A stretch of DNA of 64,000 nt, from contig JAYODW010000016.1 in the NCBI GenBank assembly GCA_038116745.1, positions 1-64,000 on the forward strand, in the 5' to 3' direction. A program made the position numbers and the translations under genes. Under the pieces are notes generated by a model, which was not told the origin of the DNA, did no database searches, and saw nothing but the letters and a program-made list of their open reading frames with translations. Shown one piece after another: positions 29,631 through 38,320 of this stretch (its first letter is position 1; every line of letters starts with the position of its first letter). This DNA is from JAYODW01 sp038116745. GTDB taxonomy: Bacteria; Pseudomonadota; Gammaproteobacteria; Ga0077536.

Positions 29631-31151
29631 TTGAGCGAACCATCCGGGGGTAACGCAGAGGCGCAACTCATCGCGCAACGGCGGGCGAAGCTCGAGCAGC
29701 TGCGCAGTGAAGGGCACGCTTATCGCAACGATTTCCGGCGTAATGCGCTAGCCGGTGAGCTGCACGAACGTTTCGCCGCGACCGACAGCGAGGCGCTGGA
29801 GACCGGCGCTGAGCGGGTTGCGGTTGCGGGGCGGATGATGACCCAGCGCGTCCAGGGTAAGACGTCTTTCGCGCACATTCAGGACATGAGCGGTCAGATC
29901 CAGCTTTTCGTACGTCGCGACGCGTTGCCGGAGGGGCAGTACGACGCGTTCAAGAAATGGGACCTCGGGGACATCGTCGGAGCCGAGGGTACGGTGTTCC
30001 GTACGCAGAAGGGCGAGCTGTCGGTTCGGGTCGATAAGCTGCGGCTGCTGACCAAATCCCTGCGGCCCCTGCCCGACAAATGGCACGGCCTGGCCGATCT
30101 AGAAGCCCGCTATCGTCAGCGCTATCTCGATCTCATTATGAGCGAGTCGACCCGGTCGGTGTTCCGCATCCGTGCGGCGGTGATTGATTTCATCCGTCAT
30201 TACCTCGGAGATCGCGGTTTCCTTGAGGTAGAAACGCCAATGATGCAGGTCATCCCGGGCGGCGCTACTGCTCGCCCGTTCGTGACCCATCACAACGCGC
30301 TGGAGATGGATCTGTTTCTGCGCATCGCGCCTGAGCTGTATCTCAAGCGCCTGGTGGTCGGCGGATTCGAACGGGTGTTCGAGATCAACCGTAATTTCCG
30401 TAACGAGGGGTTGTCCACGCGGCACAACCCTGAGTTCACCATGCTCGAGTTCTATGAGGCCTATGCGGACTATGGTGACCTCATGGACCTGACCGAAGAC
30501 ATGCTGCGCGGACTACTGAGCGCGGTGCTCGGGCGCACGGAGATCGAATACCAGGGCCGGCGCTACGACTTTTCTGCGCCCTTCGAACGCCTGACGGTGA
30601 TTGAGGCCATCCTGGCGCACAATCCGGGCGTTGACGCTGCAGACCTGGCCGAACGCGATCGGGCGGCGGCGCTTGCGCAACGGCTCGAGATCCCGGTGGA
30701 GGACAGCTTCGGTCTGGGCAAGATCCAGATCGAGATTTTCGAAAAAACGGCCGAATCGCTTCTGGAGCGACCGACCTTCATCACCGCGTACCCGGCGGAG
30801 GTATCGCCTCTCGCGCGCCGCAATGACGAAGACCCTTTTGTCACCGACCGTTTTGAGTTCTTCGTCGCCGGCCGTGAGATCGCCAACGGCTTTTCAGAGC
30901 TGAATGACCCCGAAGATCAGGCCGAACGCTTCCGCGCGCAGGTGGCGGCGAAGGACAGCGGTGATGCGGAAGCGATGCATTACGACGAGGATTACATCCG
31001 TGCGCTGGAGCACGGAATGCCGCCGACCGCCGGCGAGGGGATCGGCATTGATCGCCTGGTCATGCTGCTGACAGATGCGCCGTCTATCCGTGACGTGCTG
31101 CTCTTTCCCCATATGCGTCCGCGCAGCAGCGCAGAGCGGGACGACGACTGA
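29631..31151 (+). CDS. lysS: Lysyl-tRNA synthetase, class II
   Basis: LysS charges tRNA-Lys. The 506 residues contain an N-terminal OB-fold anticodon-binding domain (VAVAGRMMTQRVQGKTSFAHIQD) and the class II core. Motif 1 is in GFLEVETPMMQ. Motif 2 is FEINRNFRNEG with RHNPEFTMLEFYEAY. Motif 3 is GEGIGIDRLVMLLTD. The start is a TTG at 29631, supported by AGGAG at 29619-29623 seven bases upstream. The position after prfB matches the usual recJ-prfB-lysS arrangement. Confidence 0.97.
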   Translation: MSEPSGGNAEAQLIAQRRAKLEQLRSEGHAYRNDFRRNALAGELHERFAATDSEALETGAERVAVAGRMMTQRVQGKTSFAHIQDMSGQIQLFVRRDALPEGQYDAFKKWDLGDIVGAEGTVFRTQKGELSVRVDKLRLLTKSLRPLPDKWHGLADLEARYRQRYLDLIMSESTRSVFRIRAAVIDFIRHYLGDRGFLEVETPMMQVIPGGATARPFVTHHNALEMDLFLRIAPELYLKRLVVGGFERVFEINRNFRNEGLSTRHNPEFTMLEFYEAYADYGDLMDLTEDMLRGLLSAVLGRTEIEYQGRRYDFSAPFERLTVIEAILAHNPGVDAADLAERDRAAALAQRLEIPVEDSFGLGKIQIEIFEKTAESLLERPTFITAYPAEVSPLARRNDEDPFVTDRFEFFVAGREIANGFSELNDPEDQAERFRAQVAAKDSGDAEAMHYDEDYIRALEHGMPPTAGEGIGIDRLVMLLTDAPSIRDVLLFPHMRPRSSAERDDD

Positions 31152-31177
31152 GAGCCGACGCGCGCGGCGGTTGAAGT

Positions 31178-32962
31178 TCAGGGCGCAGCAGGCACCACGC
31201 GGACATCCTGAGGCGCGGAGAAGGGTTGCGGTAGGCCTTCGATGTAGCGCACCAGCGCTTCCAGCTCATCGGGGCCGACCGTCTGCTCACGCAACGCGGC
31301 GAGATGCGAGAAGCCGTCGCCGCCGGCAGCGAGATAGCTGTTGACGGCCAGCGAGTAGCTGGTATCGGGGTGCAGCGGCTGATCGCCGATCCGCACAGAT
31401 GCGGCGAGGACATGCGGCTGTCGGGCGTGCTGCCACTGATAGGTCATACCCGAGACATGCAGCAGACGAGGCTCGCCTGATCGTCCCCACTGCTGTTCCA
31501 GAATCTGTAGCAATTCCGCGCCGCTCAAACGCACCCTGACCAGCTGGTTGCCGAAGGGCTGGAGCGCAAACAGCTCGCCCCAGCTTACGTTGCCGCGGGG
31601 CAGGTCAGCGCGGATTCCTCCCGGGTTCATCAGCGCCACGTCCGTGTTGAGCGCTGCGCGCTGCGCGTCCGCCACGAGGCGGCCGAGCGCCGATCCCGTG
31701 GCCGGATCCGCGGTCTTGGGACAGGCCGCGGCCGAAACGCCAACGACCCGTTCAACCAGAGGCTTCACCCGGGCGACGGCTGCGCGTACCAGGGCGGCAA
31801 CCTCGGGATCCGGAGTCGCGCCGGGCCCGGTATCCGCCCAGGTAGTCACAATCCGAGCGGACTTTTCGACGATGTCGCCGCTGGCAGGGTCGATGCCGAC
31901 GTCGATGTCAGCAAAAGCCGTTCCTCTCGCATAGGCCTGCGTGACCAGCACCGGTTTGCCGCTGCGGGTTGGCACCAGCGCGTTAGTGAACTGATGCCAG
32001 TGCCCCGACACGACGATATCCACCTCGTCATCCAGCGCTGCAACCAGCGGCGCGATATCCGGGCCGGGGTCGGTCAGCGCGGGCCGCGTTGGTCCCGGAT
32101 AGGGCGACTGCCGGGAGCCCTGATGAATGAGCACGACGATAGCGCGCACCCCAGCCTGCCTGAGTTCTGTGACGGCGCGGTTGATGGCAGACGCTTCGTC
32201 CAGGAAGCGGATGCTCGAAACACCCTGTGGTATGACGATGTGGGCGGTTTCTGTCAGTGTGGCGCCGATGAAGCCGATCGGCTGTCCGCGGACCGTTTTG
32301 ATGGTGTAGGGCGGGAGCACCAGCTGCCCGTCGCTGCGATAGGCAATGTTCGCGCTGACGTAAGGAAATCCAGCGCCTGCAAACTGCGGATCGAGAAAGG
32401 GTCCTCGTGGATGCGGACCGCCGTTCAGCAGACGCAGGAATTCAGCCAGACCCTCATCAAACTCATGATTGCCGGGCGTGCCGACCAGGTTGCACGCGGC
32501 GGCTGATGCAGGACCAGCCCGGCAAGCGTTGTTGCCGAGCAGATTGAGAAAAGCGATAGCGGGCTCGTCCTGCGACAGCGCCGAGGCCGGCGGACTCGCA
32601 CCGACCTGATCGCCGGCATGCGCAATGATTGCGTGTCCGTCTACTGCTGCGCCGGCGGCCTTGAGATAGCTGGCCAGGACTGCGGCACCGCCCACCGGGC
32701 GGTCCTGCAGACGGGTTGTTTCGAGCTGACCGTGAAAGTCATTGAAGCCCAGGATCTTGAACCGCACGAGAGAGCCGGGGTGCCCCGCGACCGTCTGCGC
32801 CGCGCTCGCTCCGCGAGCGAGGCTCAGGAGCAGCGTGACCAGCAGCGCCCAGCGCTGGACGCTGACACAGCGCTGTAACAAAGTGCGCCGACACTGCGTC
32901 CGCGAAGGGTCATTCGGAGCCGCATCATGCGTATGCAGGTAATCAGCGTAGTGGGTCGTCAT
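31178..32962 (-). CDS. Secreted 5'-nucleotidase / bifunctional metallophosphoesterase
   Basis: Family members hydrolyse extracellular or periplasmic nucleotides to nucleosides and phosphate. The metallophosphatase domain shows NDFHGQLE, HAGDQVGASP, GTPGNHEFDEG and VSGHWHQF. The C-terminal 5'-nucleotidase domain has MNPGGIRADLPRGNVSWGELF and the substrate-stacking FGNQL. ATG 32962 gives a long n-region before the signal peptide VQRWALLVTLLLSLARGASAA. A TTG at 32881 would give a compact 27-residue signal peptide instead, so the start is uncertain. The gene converges on lysS. Confidence 0.9.
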   Translation of the reverse strand: MTTHYADYLHTHDAAPNDPSRTQCRRTLLQRCVSVQRWALLVTLLLSLARGASAAQTVAGHPGSLVRFKILGFNDFHGQLETTRLQDRPVGGAAVLASYLKAAGAAVDGHAIIAHAGDQVGASPPASALSQDEPAIAFLNLLGNNACRAGPASAAACNLVGTPGNHEFDEGLAEFLRLLNGGPHPRGPFLDPQFAGAGFPYVSANIAYRSDGQLVLPPYTIKTVRGQPIGFIGATLTETAHIVIPQGVSSIRFLDEASAINRAVTELRQAGVRAIVVLIHQGSRQSPYPGPTRPALTDPGPDIAPLVAALDDEVDIVVSGHWHQFTNALVPTRSGKPVLVTQAYARGTAFADIDVGIDPASGDIVEKSARIVTTWADTGPGATPDPEVAALVRAAVARVKPLVERVVGVSAAACPKTADPATGSALGRLVADAQRAALNTDVALMNPGGIRADLPRGNVSWGELFALQPFGNQLVRVRLSGAELLQILEQQWGRSGEPRLLHVSGMTYQWQHARQPHVLAASVRIGDQPLHPDTSYSLAVNSYLAAGGDGFSHLAALREQTVGPDELEALVRYIEGLPQPFSAPQDVRVVPAAP

Positions 32963-33100
32963 CTCATCACGAGTTCGGCACAGGGCCTTATCGTGCTTGA
33001 GATCATGAGCGGGTGCTATCCCGCGTGTGGTGACGTTCTGGAGGGTCCGCTGCAGTGCGGTAGCGTGGACACGGTCCGGAATACCGCGACCGAGCAGTTT

Positions 33101-33124
33101 CTGGTGGTCTACGTAGACCACCAG
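33101..33124. repeat. Perfect 24-bp palindrome between argG and the nucleotidase gene
   Basis: The half-site CTGGTGGTCTAC is followed directly by its exact reverse complement GTAGACCACCAG, with no mismatch. It lies 56 bases beyond the argG stop and about 140 bases before the nucleotidase ATG, inside a 217-base gap that holds no convincing gene. As RNA it can form a 10-bp stem with an ACGT loop. Neither strand has a T tract after it, so it is not a standard intrinsic terminator. Confidence 0.9.
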
Positions 33125-33179
33125 CACAGCATGGACATGAACGCGGAGCTGGCCGCGCTGGACAGCTGAAGCATTTCTT

Positions 33180-34397
33180 TCAACGTCCCCGGTTGGCTCC
33201 CACCCGCAGGCGCAGGGCGTTCAGCTTGATAAAGCCTTCCGCGTCAGCCTGGTTGTAGGCGCCTGCATCGTCTTCAAAAGTGGCCAGCGAGCTGTCGAAC
33301 AGACTGTCGTGACTTGAGCTACGGCCTTCAACGAGGCAGTTACCCTTATACAAACGGACGCGAACCTTGCCGTTAACGTGCTCCTGCGAGGCGTCGATCA
33401 TGGTCTGGATCATGCGCCGCTCAGGGCTCCACCAGTAGCCGTTGTAAATCAGCGATGCGTAGCGTGGCATCAGCTCGTCCTTGAGGTGTGCTACTTCGCG
33501 ATCGAGGGTCAGAGATTCTATTGCCCGATGCGCGCGCAGCATGATGGTGCCGCCGGGTGTTTCGTAACAACCCCGTGATTTCATGCCGACGTAGCGGTTC
33601 TCGACGATATCCAGACGACCGATGCCGTTTGCACCGCCGATCTCGTTCAGCGTGCGCAGTACGGTCGCCGGACTCATGCGCTCGCCATCGATCGCGACGA
33701 TGTCGCCGCGTTCGTATTCCAGCTCGAGGGTAGTAGAGCGGTCCGGCGCGGCTTCCGGCGATACCGTCCAGCGCCACATGTCTTCCTCCGGCGCGGCCCA
33801 CGGATCCTCGAGCACGATGCCCTCATAGGAAATGTGCAGAAGATTGGCGTCCATCGAGTAGGGCGAGCCTGAGCCGCTTTTGTATTCGACCGGAATGCCG
33901 TGCTGATCGGCATAGGCAAGCAGCTTTTCACGGGAGTTCAGCGACCATTCGCGCCACGGCGCGATAACCTTCATGCCCGGCTGCAGGGCGTAGGCGCCAA
34001 GCTCAAAACGCACCTGGTCGTTGCCTTTGCCGGTCGCTCCGTGGGCGATGGCGTCGGCTCCCGTTTCACGCGCTATCTCAACCAGCCGCTTGGCTATCAG
34101 CGGGCGCGCGATCGAGGTGCCCAGAAGATATTCGCCTTCGTAAATGGCGTTAGCGCGAAACATCGGGTAGACGAAGTCGCGCACGAACTCTTCCGTGAGG
34201 TCGTCAATGTAGATCTCCTTGACACCCATCGCGGTCGCCTTCGCGCGCGCCGGCTCAAGCTCCTCGCCCTGGCCTATGTCTGCGGTGAAGGTCACTACCT
34301 CGCAGTCATACTCTTCCCGCAGCCACTTCAGGATCACCGAGGTGTCCAGACCGCCGGAGTAGGCGAGTACCACTTTACTGACGTTCATTCTGGCCAT
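33180..34397 (-). CDS. argG: Argininosuccinate synthase
   Basis: ArgG joins citrulline and aspartate using ATP, the penultimate step of arginine synthesis. The 405-residue product has the N-type ATP pyrophosphatase loop AYSGGLDTS at about 12-20, HGATGKGNDQVRFE and the family's C-terminal helix. The start may be ATG 34397 or the in-frame ATG three codons later (MNVSKVVLAYSGG), which fits the family better. No other arg gene is in the window. The gene stands alone on the minus strand after the esterase gene. Confidence 0.97.
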   Translation of the reverse strand: MARMNVSKVVLAYSGGLDTSVILKWLREEYDCEVVTFTADIGQGEELEPARAKATAMGVKEIYIDDLTEEFVRDFVYPMFRANAIYEGEYLLGTSIARPLIAKRLVEIARETGADAIAHGATGKGNDQVRFELGAYALQPGMKVIAPWREWSLNSREKLLAYADQHGIPVEYKSGSGSPYSMDANLLHISYEGIVLEDPWAAPEEDMWRWTVSPEAAPDRSTTLELEYERGDIVAIDGERMSPATVLRTLNEIGGANGIGRLDIVENRYVGMKSRGCYETPGGTIMLRAHRAIESLTLDREVAHLKDELMPRYASLIYNGYWWSPERRMIQTMIDASQEHVNGKVRVRLYKGNCLVEGRSSSHDSLFDSSLATFEDDAGAYNQADAEGFIKLNALRLRVGANRGR

Positions 34398-34499
34398 TGC
34401 GGACGGATCTCAAAATTTCGGGAGGCGGCATTTTGCCTATGGTGCAGCGCAAAAACCACCGGGTTTGACCTCCTGGATTCGGGGGGTTGCTCGGCAAGC

Positions 34500-35279
34500 T
34501 CAGGGCGTATGTGTAAGCGCAGCGGTGAATATCTCGAGGAACTGCTCGGGCGCCTCCGCGTGCGGCCAATGGCCGCCGCCGTGCACGATGGCAAGTCGGT
34601 GCGCCGGGAACCAGCGGGACATGAGCGGCAGATGTTCCGGCCGGATTCTGTCTGACAGCTCGCCGCGGATGAAACAGGTATCTCCGCGGAAGCAGGCCTC
34701 CTCGGGCACCGGCAGCGGACCGAGGATTGCCGGCATCTGCGCCTGCAGAGCTGGCAGGTTGGCGCGCCAGCTCGCGACACCCTGAGTGAAGACCAGGTTC
34801 TGCAGAATGAACTGACGCACGGCGGTTTCAGGGATCGCGTCTGTCAGCGCAAGGTCAGCCTCGCTGCGGCGCGGGATCCTGGACAGGTCCAGTGCCCGCA
34901 TGGCCGCGATCATGTCGGCAAAGCGATCGGGGTAGGCGACCGGCGCGATATCGACGTTGATCAGCCGCCGGATCCCCTGACTGCTGGTGAGCGCCAGCGT
35001 CATCGCTACTTTGCCGCCCATGCTGTGACCCACCAGATTGATTTCCGAGAGGGCCAGGCGTTTGACCAGGGCCTCGACATCGCCGGCCATGTCCGTGTAC
35101 GACATGCTCGCGGCATGCGGCGAGCGGCCGTGGTTACGCAGATCGACAAGATGAAAGCGGAAGCGCTCGGACAGGCGGCGGGCAACAGTTAGCCAGTTGC
35201 GTCCGGCGCCGAACAGGCCATGCAGTACGACCACCTCGGGCCCGGAGCCGATGGTTTCATGATGCAGGGTGAGCGCCAT
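34500..35279 (-). CDS. Alpha/beta hydrolase, YbfF-like esterase
   Basis: The 259-residue protein has the full alpha/beta-hydrolase pattern: oxyanion loop LHGLFGAGRNW, nucleophile elbow GHSMGG with Ser86, and the catalytic His in HGGGHWPHAEAPE near the C-terminus. The segment VDLRNHGRSPHAASMSY is typical of YbfF, a cytosolic esterase active on short acyl and acyl-CoA-like esters. The true substrate is unknown. It starts two bases after the Nudix gene stop, so both are probably co-transcribed. Confidence 0.88.
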   Translation of the reverse strand: MALTLHHETIGSGPEVVVLHGLFGAGRNWLTVARRLSERFRFHLVDLRNHGRSPHAASMSYTDMAGDVEALVKRLALSEINLVGHSMGGKVAMTLALTSSQGIRRLINVDIAPVAYPDRFADMIAAMRALDLSRIPRRSEADLALTDAIPETAVRQFILQNLVFTQGVASWRANLPALQAQMPAILGPLPVPEEACFRGDTCFIRGELSDRIRPEHLPLMSRWFPAHRLAIVHGGGHWPHAEAPEQFLEIFTAALTHTP

Positions 35280-35281
35280 GG

Positions 35282-35767
35282 TCAGCGTTTCAGATAGTCC
35301 GGGATCCGCGCCGCATCGAGGAATTCCCGTGGCCAGATGTCCAGCAGGGCCAGGTCTTCATCAATCCCGTCCATGACGGCGTATTGCCTGTATTCACCGC
35401 ATTCCACCCAGGCGAAGGCCGTGTGTTCGTCGTTGAGCTGCACCTCGCCGCTGAACCAGCGATGCAGGAAGAGATGAATTTCGAAACGCCCGCCGTAATA
35501 GGTATCGCGCAGCGGTCCCAAGTAGCGCAGCAGCTCGATCCTGTGTCCCCTGCCTATCTCTTCGTCCATTTCCCGCTGAGCGGCGGCCTGCGCACTTTCA
35601 CCGGGTTCTATTTTTCCAGCCGGCAGTCCCCACAGTCCCGGACCGAGTGTGGCCTGTGATGAGCGTCGCAATAGCAGCAGACGCTCGCGCTGGTCGAGCA
35701 GGAAATTAAGCGCATAGCGCTTTTCGGGCGGCCGCGTCGACTGCGAAGGTGGGAGAGCTTGTGCCAT
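35282..35767 (-). CDS. Nudix hydrolase
   Basis: A Nudix box is present in GKIEPGESAQAAAQREMDEE, with the essential REx2EE pattern, inside a fold beginning RYALNFLLDQRERLLLLRR. The context LGPGLWGLPAGKIEPGE is like 8-oxo-dGTP or ADP-ribose type hydrolases, but the specificity cannot be read. I prefer ATG 35767 (161 residues) to ATG 35800. The extra 11 residues (MFKCLLRRPAP) show no conservation, but either start is possible. It precedes the esterase gene with a two-base gap. Confidence 0.85.
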   Translation of the reverse strand: MAQALPPSQSTRPPEKRYALNFLLDQRERLLLLRRSSQATLGPGLWGLPAGKIEPGESAQAAAQREMDEEIGRGHRIELLRYLGPLRDTYYGGRFEIHLFLHRWFSGEVQLNDEHTAFAWVECGEYRQYAVMDGIDEDLALLDIWPREFLDAARIPDYLKR

Positions 35768-35999
35768 CGGCGCCGGTCTTCTGAGTAAACACTTGAACAC
35801 GGAACGCGCCGCATGCTGCGGTTGCTATGGTCGGGCGTCAAGCGCGGGTGGGCTCTCTCATCACGCTTTTCCGCAGCGCCCCCCGCGCTCGTCGGGCAGA
35901 CCTCACGCCTCTCGCGTTGCCCCCCGCAGGCGATGACAAAAAGCGATAATGAGCCGCCACAGCAGGTCCCAGGCTGCTGCGGAAACCTGCTGGAGGCTC

Positions 36000-36857
36000 A
36001 TGAACACATCATCGATCAAGAACGCTGCTTCCCGCTTCGTCGCTGAGCTGGCGGACGATCTGGAAAGTGGCAACATCGAGCTGGCAGCTTTTCCAGAGGC
36101 CGCGCTGGAGCTGCGGAAAGCGGTTGATGATGTCGAAGGGAGTCAGGACCACCTGCTCCGCCTGATCAGTGCAGAGCCGGTTGTTGCGGCCAAGGTGATG
36201 AAGATCGCTAATTCCGTTGCTTTGCGGCGAGCCGGCAACGAAGTCCGCGATCTGCGCGGGGCGGTGGTGAGGATCGGGCGCGACATGCTGCGCAATCTCG
36301 TCATGCACTTCGCCGCGCAGTGCCTGAGCGCTTCCGTTTCCCGTCCTGAGCTGAAGCGGATCCTGGCGCGCAGCTGGCATCACAGCGCCCGGGTCGGCGC
36401 TATTGCCTACGTGCTGGCTGAACATTACGACTTCCCGGATCCGGACGCGGCCCTGCTGGCGGGTCTCCTTCACGACATCGGTAAGTTCTACATCGTGGCC
36501 AAGCTCGAGTCTTACTCTGACCTGCTGGACGCCGATGAGGGTGTCGAATCGCTGCTGCAGCAGTGGCACACCGGAGTGGGGCAGGCGATCCTTGAATCCT
36601 GGTTGCTGCCCGAAGCGATCGCTGTGGCAGCGGGCGAGCATGACGCCGTGCAGCGGGTACACCGCGGGCCGCCGGATCTGATTGACCTGGTCATGGTGGC
36701 CAACCTGCTGGATTTGAGTAAGGCCGCCGCGGGCGAGTTCCCGCCGCTCGAGAGCTTCCCCTGCGCGCAGAAGCTCGAACTCACAGACGAGCTTTCCTCG
36801 CAGCTGCTGGACCGTTCGTCCGTTGCGATTGACTCGCTGACGGCGGCGTTGTCCTGA
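36000..36857 (+). CDS. HDOD domain signalling protein
   Basis: ATG 36000 is preferred to an in-frame start at 35949 because GGAGG stands just before it. The product is 285 residues. The HDOD core is clear: DHLLRLISAEPVVAAKVMKIANS, the RLG-like VRIGRDMLRNLVM, and LLAGLLHDIGKFYIVAK, in which the HD pair is kept. HDOD proteins are cytoplasmic output or scaffold proteins in two-component and c-di-GMP networks and usually lack hydrolase activity. No partner kinase or GGDEF gene lies directly beside it. The gene is divergent from the Nudix gene. Confidence 0.9.
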   Translation: MNTSSIKNAASRFVAELADDLESGNIELAAFPEAALELRKAVDDVEGSQDHLLRLISAEPVVAAKVMKIANSVALRRAGNEVRDLRGAVVRIGRDMLRNLVMHFAAQCLSASVSRPELKRILARSWHHSARVGAIAYVLAEHYDFPDPDAALLAGLLHDIGKFYIVAKLESYSDLLDADEGVESLLQQWHTGVGQAILESWLLPEAIAVAAGEHDAVQRVHRGPPDLIDLVMVANLLDLSKAAAGEFPPLESFPCAQKLELTDELSSQLLDRSSVAIDSLTAALS

Positions 36858-36890
36858 CGCTGGTGCGTCATCACACTGCGGCGGGACGGC

Positions 36891-37451
36891 ATGACTGAGC
36901 ACGCCACGATTGAGCTGCGCCTGTGCGGCCCGTATCCCCTCTTGCCGACCCACCCCGACACCATCTTCCGGCAGGCCGAGGCGTGGCGGCCGGGGATTTT
37001 CGTGTGGGCATTTCTGTATAACCAGGCCTACCGGATCTGCCGGGTAGGGGCGGCGGACGAGTCCGTCGGCGCGACGCAGGCAGGGTTGCTCGCGGCACTG
37101 CTCGAGGGACGCTTACTGTTCCACGACGCGGCTGCACGGGAGCGGGGCGAGCCCCGCGTTGCGTTTACCCCGGGCGGCCCGCGTGAAGACTACCTGGCGC
37201 GCGCCGATGATCTGGCAGCAGAAGTGAGCGCGCTGGCGGTTTTTTTCGCTCCGCTCGACGATGCAGGGAACCGCAGAACGCGTATTGCGGCTGCGGTCAA
37301 CGCGCATATTCAGCGTCTTGGCGGCAAGGCGCTCAACTGGTTGAGCTCGGTAAGCGAGGTCGGGAGCGAGACGCCTGCAGAGCAGTTCGTTGTCCGTTTT
37401 TACCGGCCCGCGCTCATGATCAGCATGCCCGACGAGCTCCGCGTGGGGTGA
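36891..37451 (+). CDS. Unknown protein, possible degenerate GIY-YIG-like domain
   Basis: I do not recognise this 186-residue protein with confidence. No signal peptide or membrane segment is visible. The stretch WRPGIFVWAFLYNQAYRICRVG (about 32-53) has the spacing of a GIY-YIG nuclease core with GIF and CRVG in place of GIY and YIG. The later RLLFHDAAARERGEPRV and LAVFFAPLDD segments recall a poorly described GIY-YIG-like family. No convincing catalytic Arg/Glu pair is seen, so nuclease activity is doubtful. The gene overlaps the next by four bases (GTGA), indicating coupled translation. Confidence 0.7.
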   Translation: MTEHATIELRLCGPYPLLPTHPDTIFRQAEAWRPGIFVWAFLYNQAYRICRVGAADESVGATQAGLLAALLEGRLLFHDAAARERGEPRVAFTPGGPREDYLARADDLAAEVSALAVFFAPLDDAGNRRTRIAAAVNAHIQRLGGKALNWLSSVSEVGSETPAEQFVVRFYRPALMISMPDELRVG

Positions 37452-38311
37452 GGGGCACGCGCGGCGACGCCTGGCGCGCGCAGCGCCGGCAGGTCGCATT
37501 GCTGTTGTTGGGGGCTGGGCTGATGCTCGCTGCATGCGAGCGCTATGTCCCGGAGCTTGGCCAGGCCGACTACAGCGCCCGGCCGGATGCGGTTCGCTGT
37601 GCGCCGGACGCGCGGCCGGGTGTCGCCGGGGCCAGCGATGGCTTCCTGAGCGAGCCCGGGGTGAGGGTTAATGTCCGGACGCCACGCAACTACGATCCGA
37701 CGATCGGCCACCCCCTGCTCATGGTGTTCGCCGCTGCCGGGCAGCGCGCCGGCGCCAGCGAACGCTTCCTCGATCTGACCCGCGCGGCGACCGCACAGGG
37801 CTTCATCGTCGCCTACACCGATCACCGCGGGCTCAGCCGCCACCAGTTTTCGCGCCTGGCGCGGGTTCCGCAAGCGCTGGCGGCGCAGTGGTGTGTGGAC
37901 ACCGCGCGCGTTTACGCTACGGGGCACTCGGACGGTGGACTGGCGGCGCAGGCCGTGGTGTTCCTGGCTGAAGCGCCGCTGCGGGTAAGCGGCCTGGTGG
38001 CCAGCGGTGCCGGCATCCGGGCGGGCGATCTGGCCGCCTATCCCTGCGCACAACCGCTGCCGGTGATGATTATCCACAGTCGTGAGGACAAGCTCTTCCC
38101 GCCCCCGGAGTATGGACGTGGCGCGGCCGATTGGTGGGCCGCCTGCAATCAGTGCGGCGCGCTGTCAGAGGGGATTGTCGCCGGCAGCTGTCGAGAATAC
38201 CTGGACTGTGATGCCGGGGCCCCGACGCGCTACTGCGAAGTAGAAGGGTCCCACCGGGCTTCCCCGGGGCTTGATGCGGCGCTGCTGGCTTTCCTCGCGG
38301 CGCAGGATTAA
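37448..38311 (+). CDS. Lipoprotein esterase, PHB-depolymerase/feruloyl-esterase (LpqC) type
   Basis: Translation starts at GTG 37448, overlapping the previous stop. The 287-residue product has a type II signal peptide with lipobox LAAC and acylated Cys30. It continues as an alpha/beta hydrolase with nucleophile Ser161 in ATGHSDGG, a plausible acid in HSREDKLFP, and a C-terminal His in VEGSHRASPG. Paired cysteines in WWAACNQCG and GSCREYLDCD suggest disulfides, as in secreted polyester or feruloyl esterases. It should act at the outer membrane or periplasm. The substrate is unknown. Confidence 0.87.
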   Translation: MRGTRGDAWRAQRRQVALLLLGAGLMLAACERYVPELGQADYSARPDAVRCAPDARPGVAGASDGFLSEPGVRVNVRTPRNYDPTIGHPLLMVFAAAGQRAGASERFLDLTRAATAQGFIVAYTDHRGLSRHQFSRLARVPQALAAQWCVDTARVYATGHSDGGLAAQAVVFLAEAPLRVSGLVASGAGIRAGDLAAYPCAQPLPVMIIHSREDKLFPPPEYGRGAADWWAACNQCGALSEGIVAGSCREYLDCDAGAPTRYCEVEGSHRASPGLDAALLAFLAAQD

Positions 38312-38320
38312 ATCTAGGTT

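Noticed and set aside
32927..33169. 80-codon plus-strand frame upstream of the nucleotidase gene
   Set aside because: It has no ribosome site or recognisable homology, and overlaps the nucleotidase 5' end. Its protein-like LVVYVDHQ stretch comes from the palindrome, which reads the same on both strands.
34398..34499. Weak AAACC/GGTTT hairpin with following T residues before argG
   Set aside because: The stem is only 5 bp and the T run is short, so it is not supportable as a terminator.
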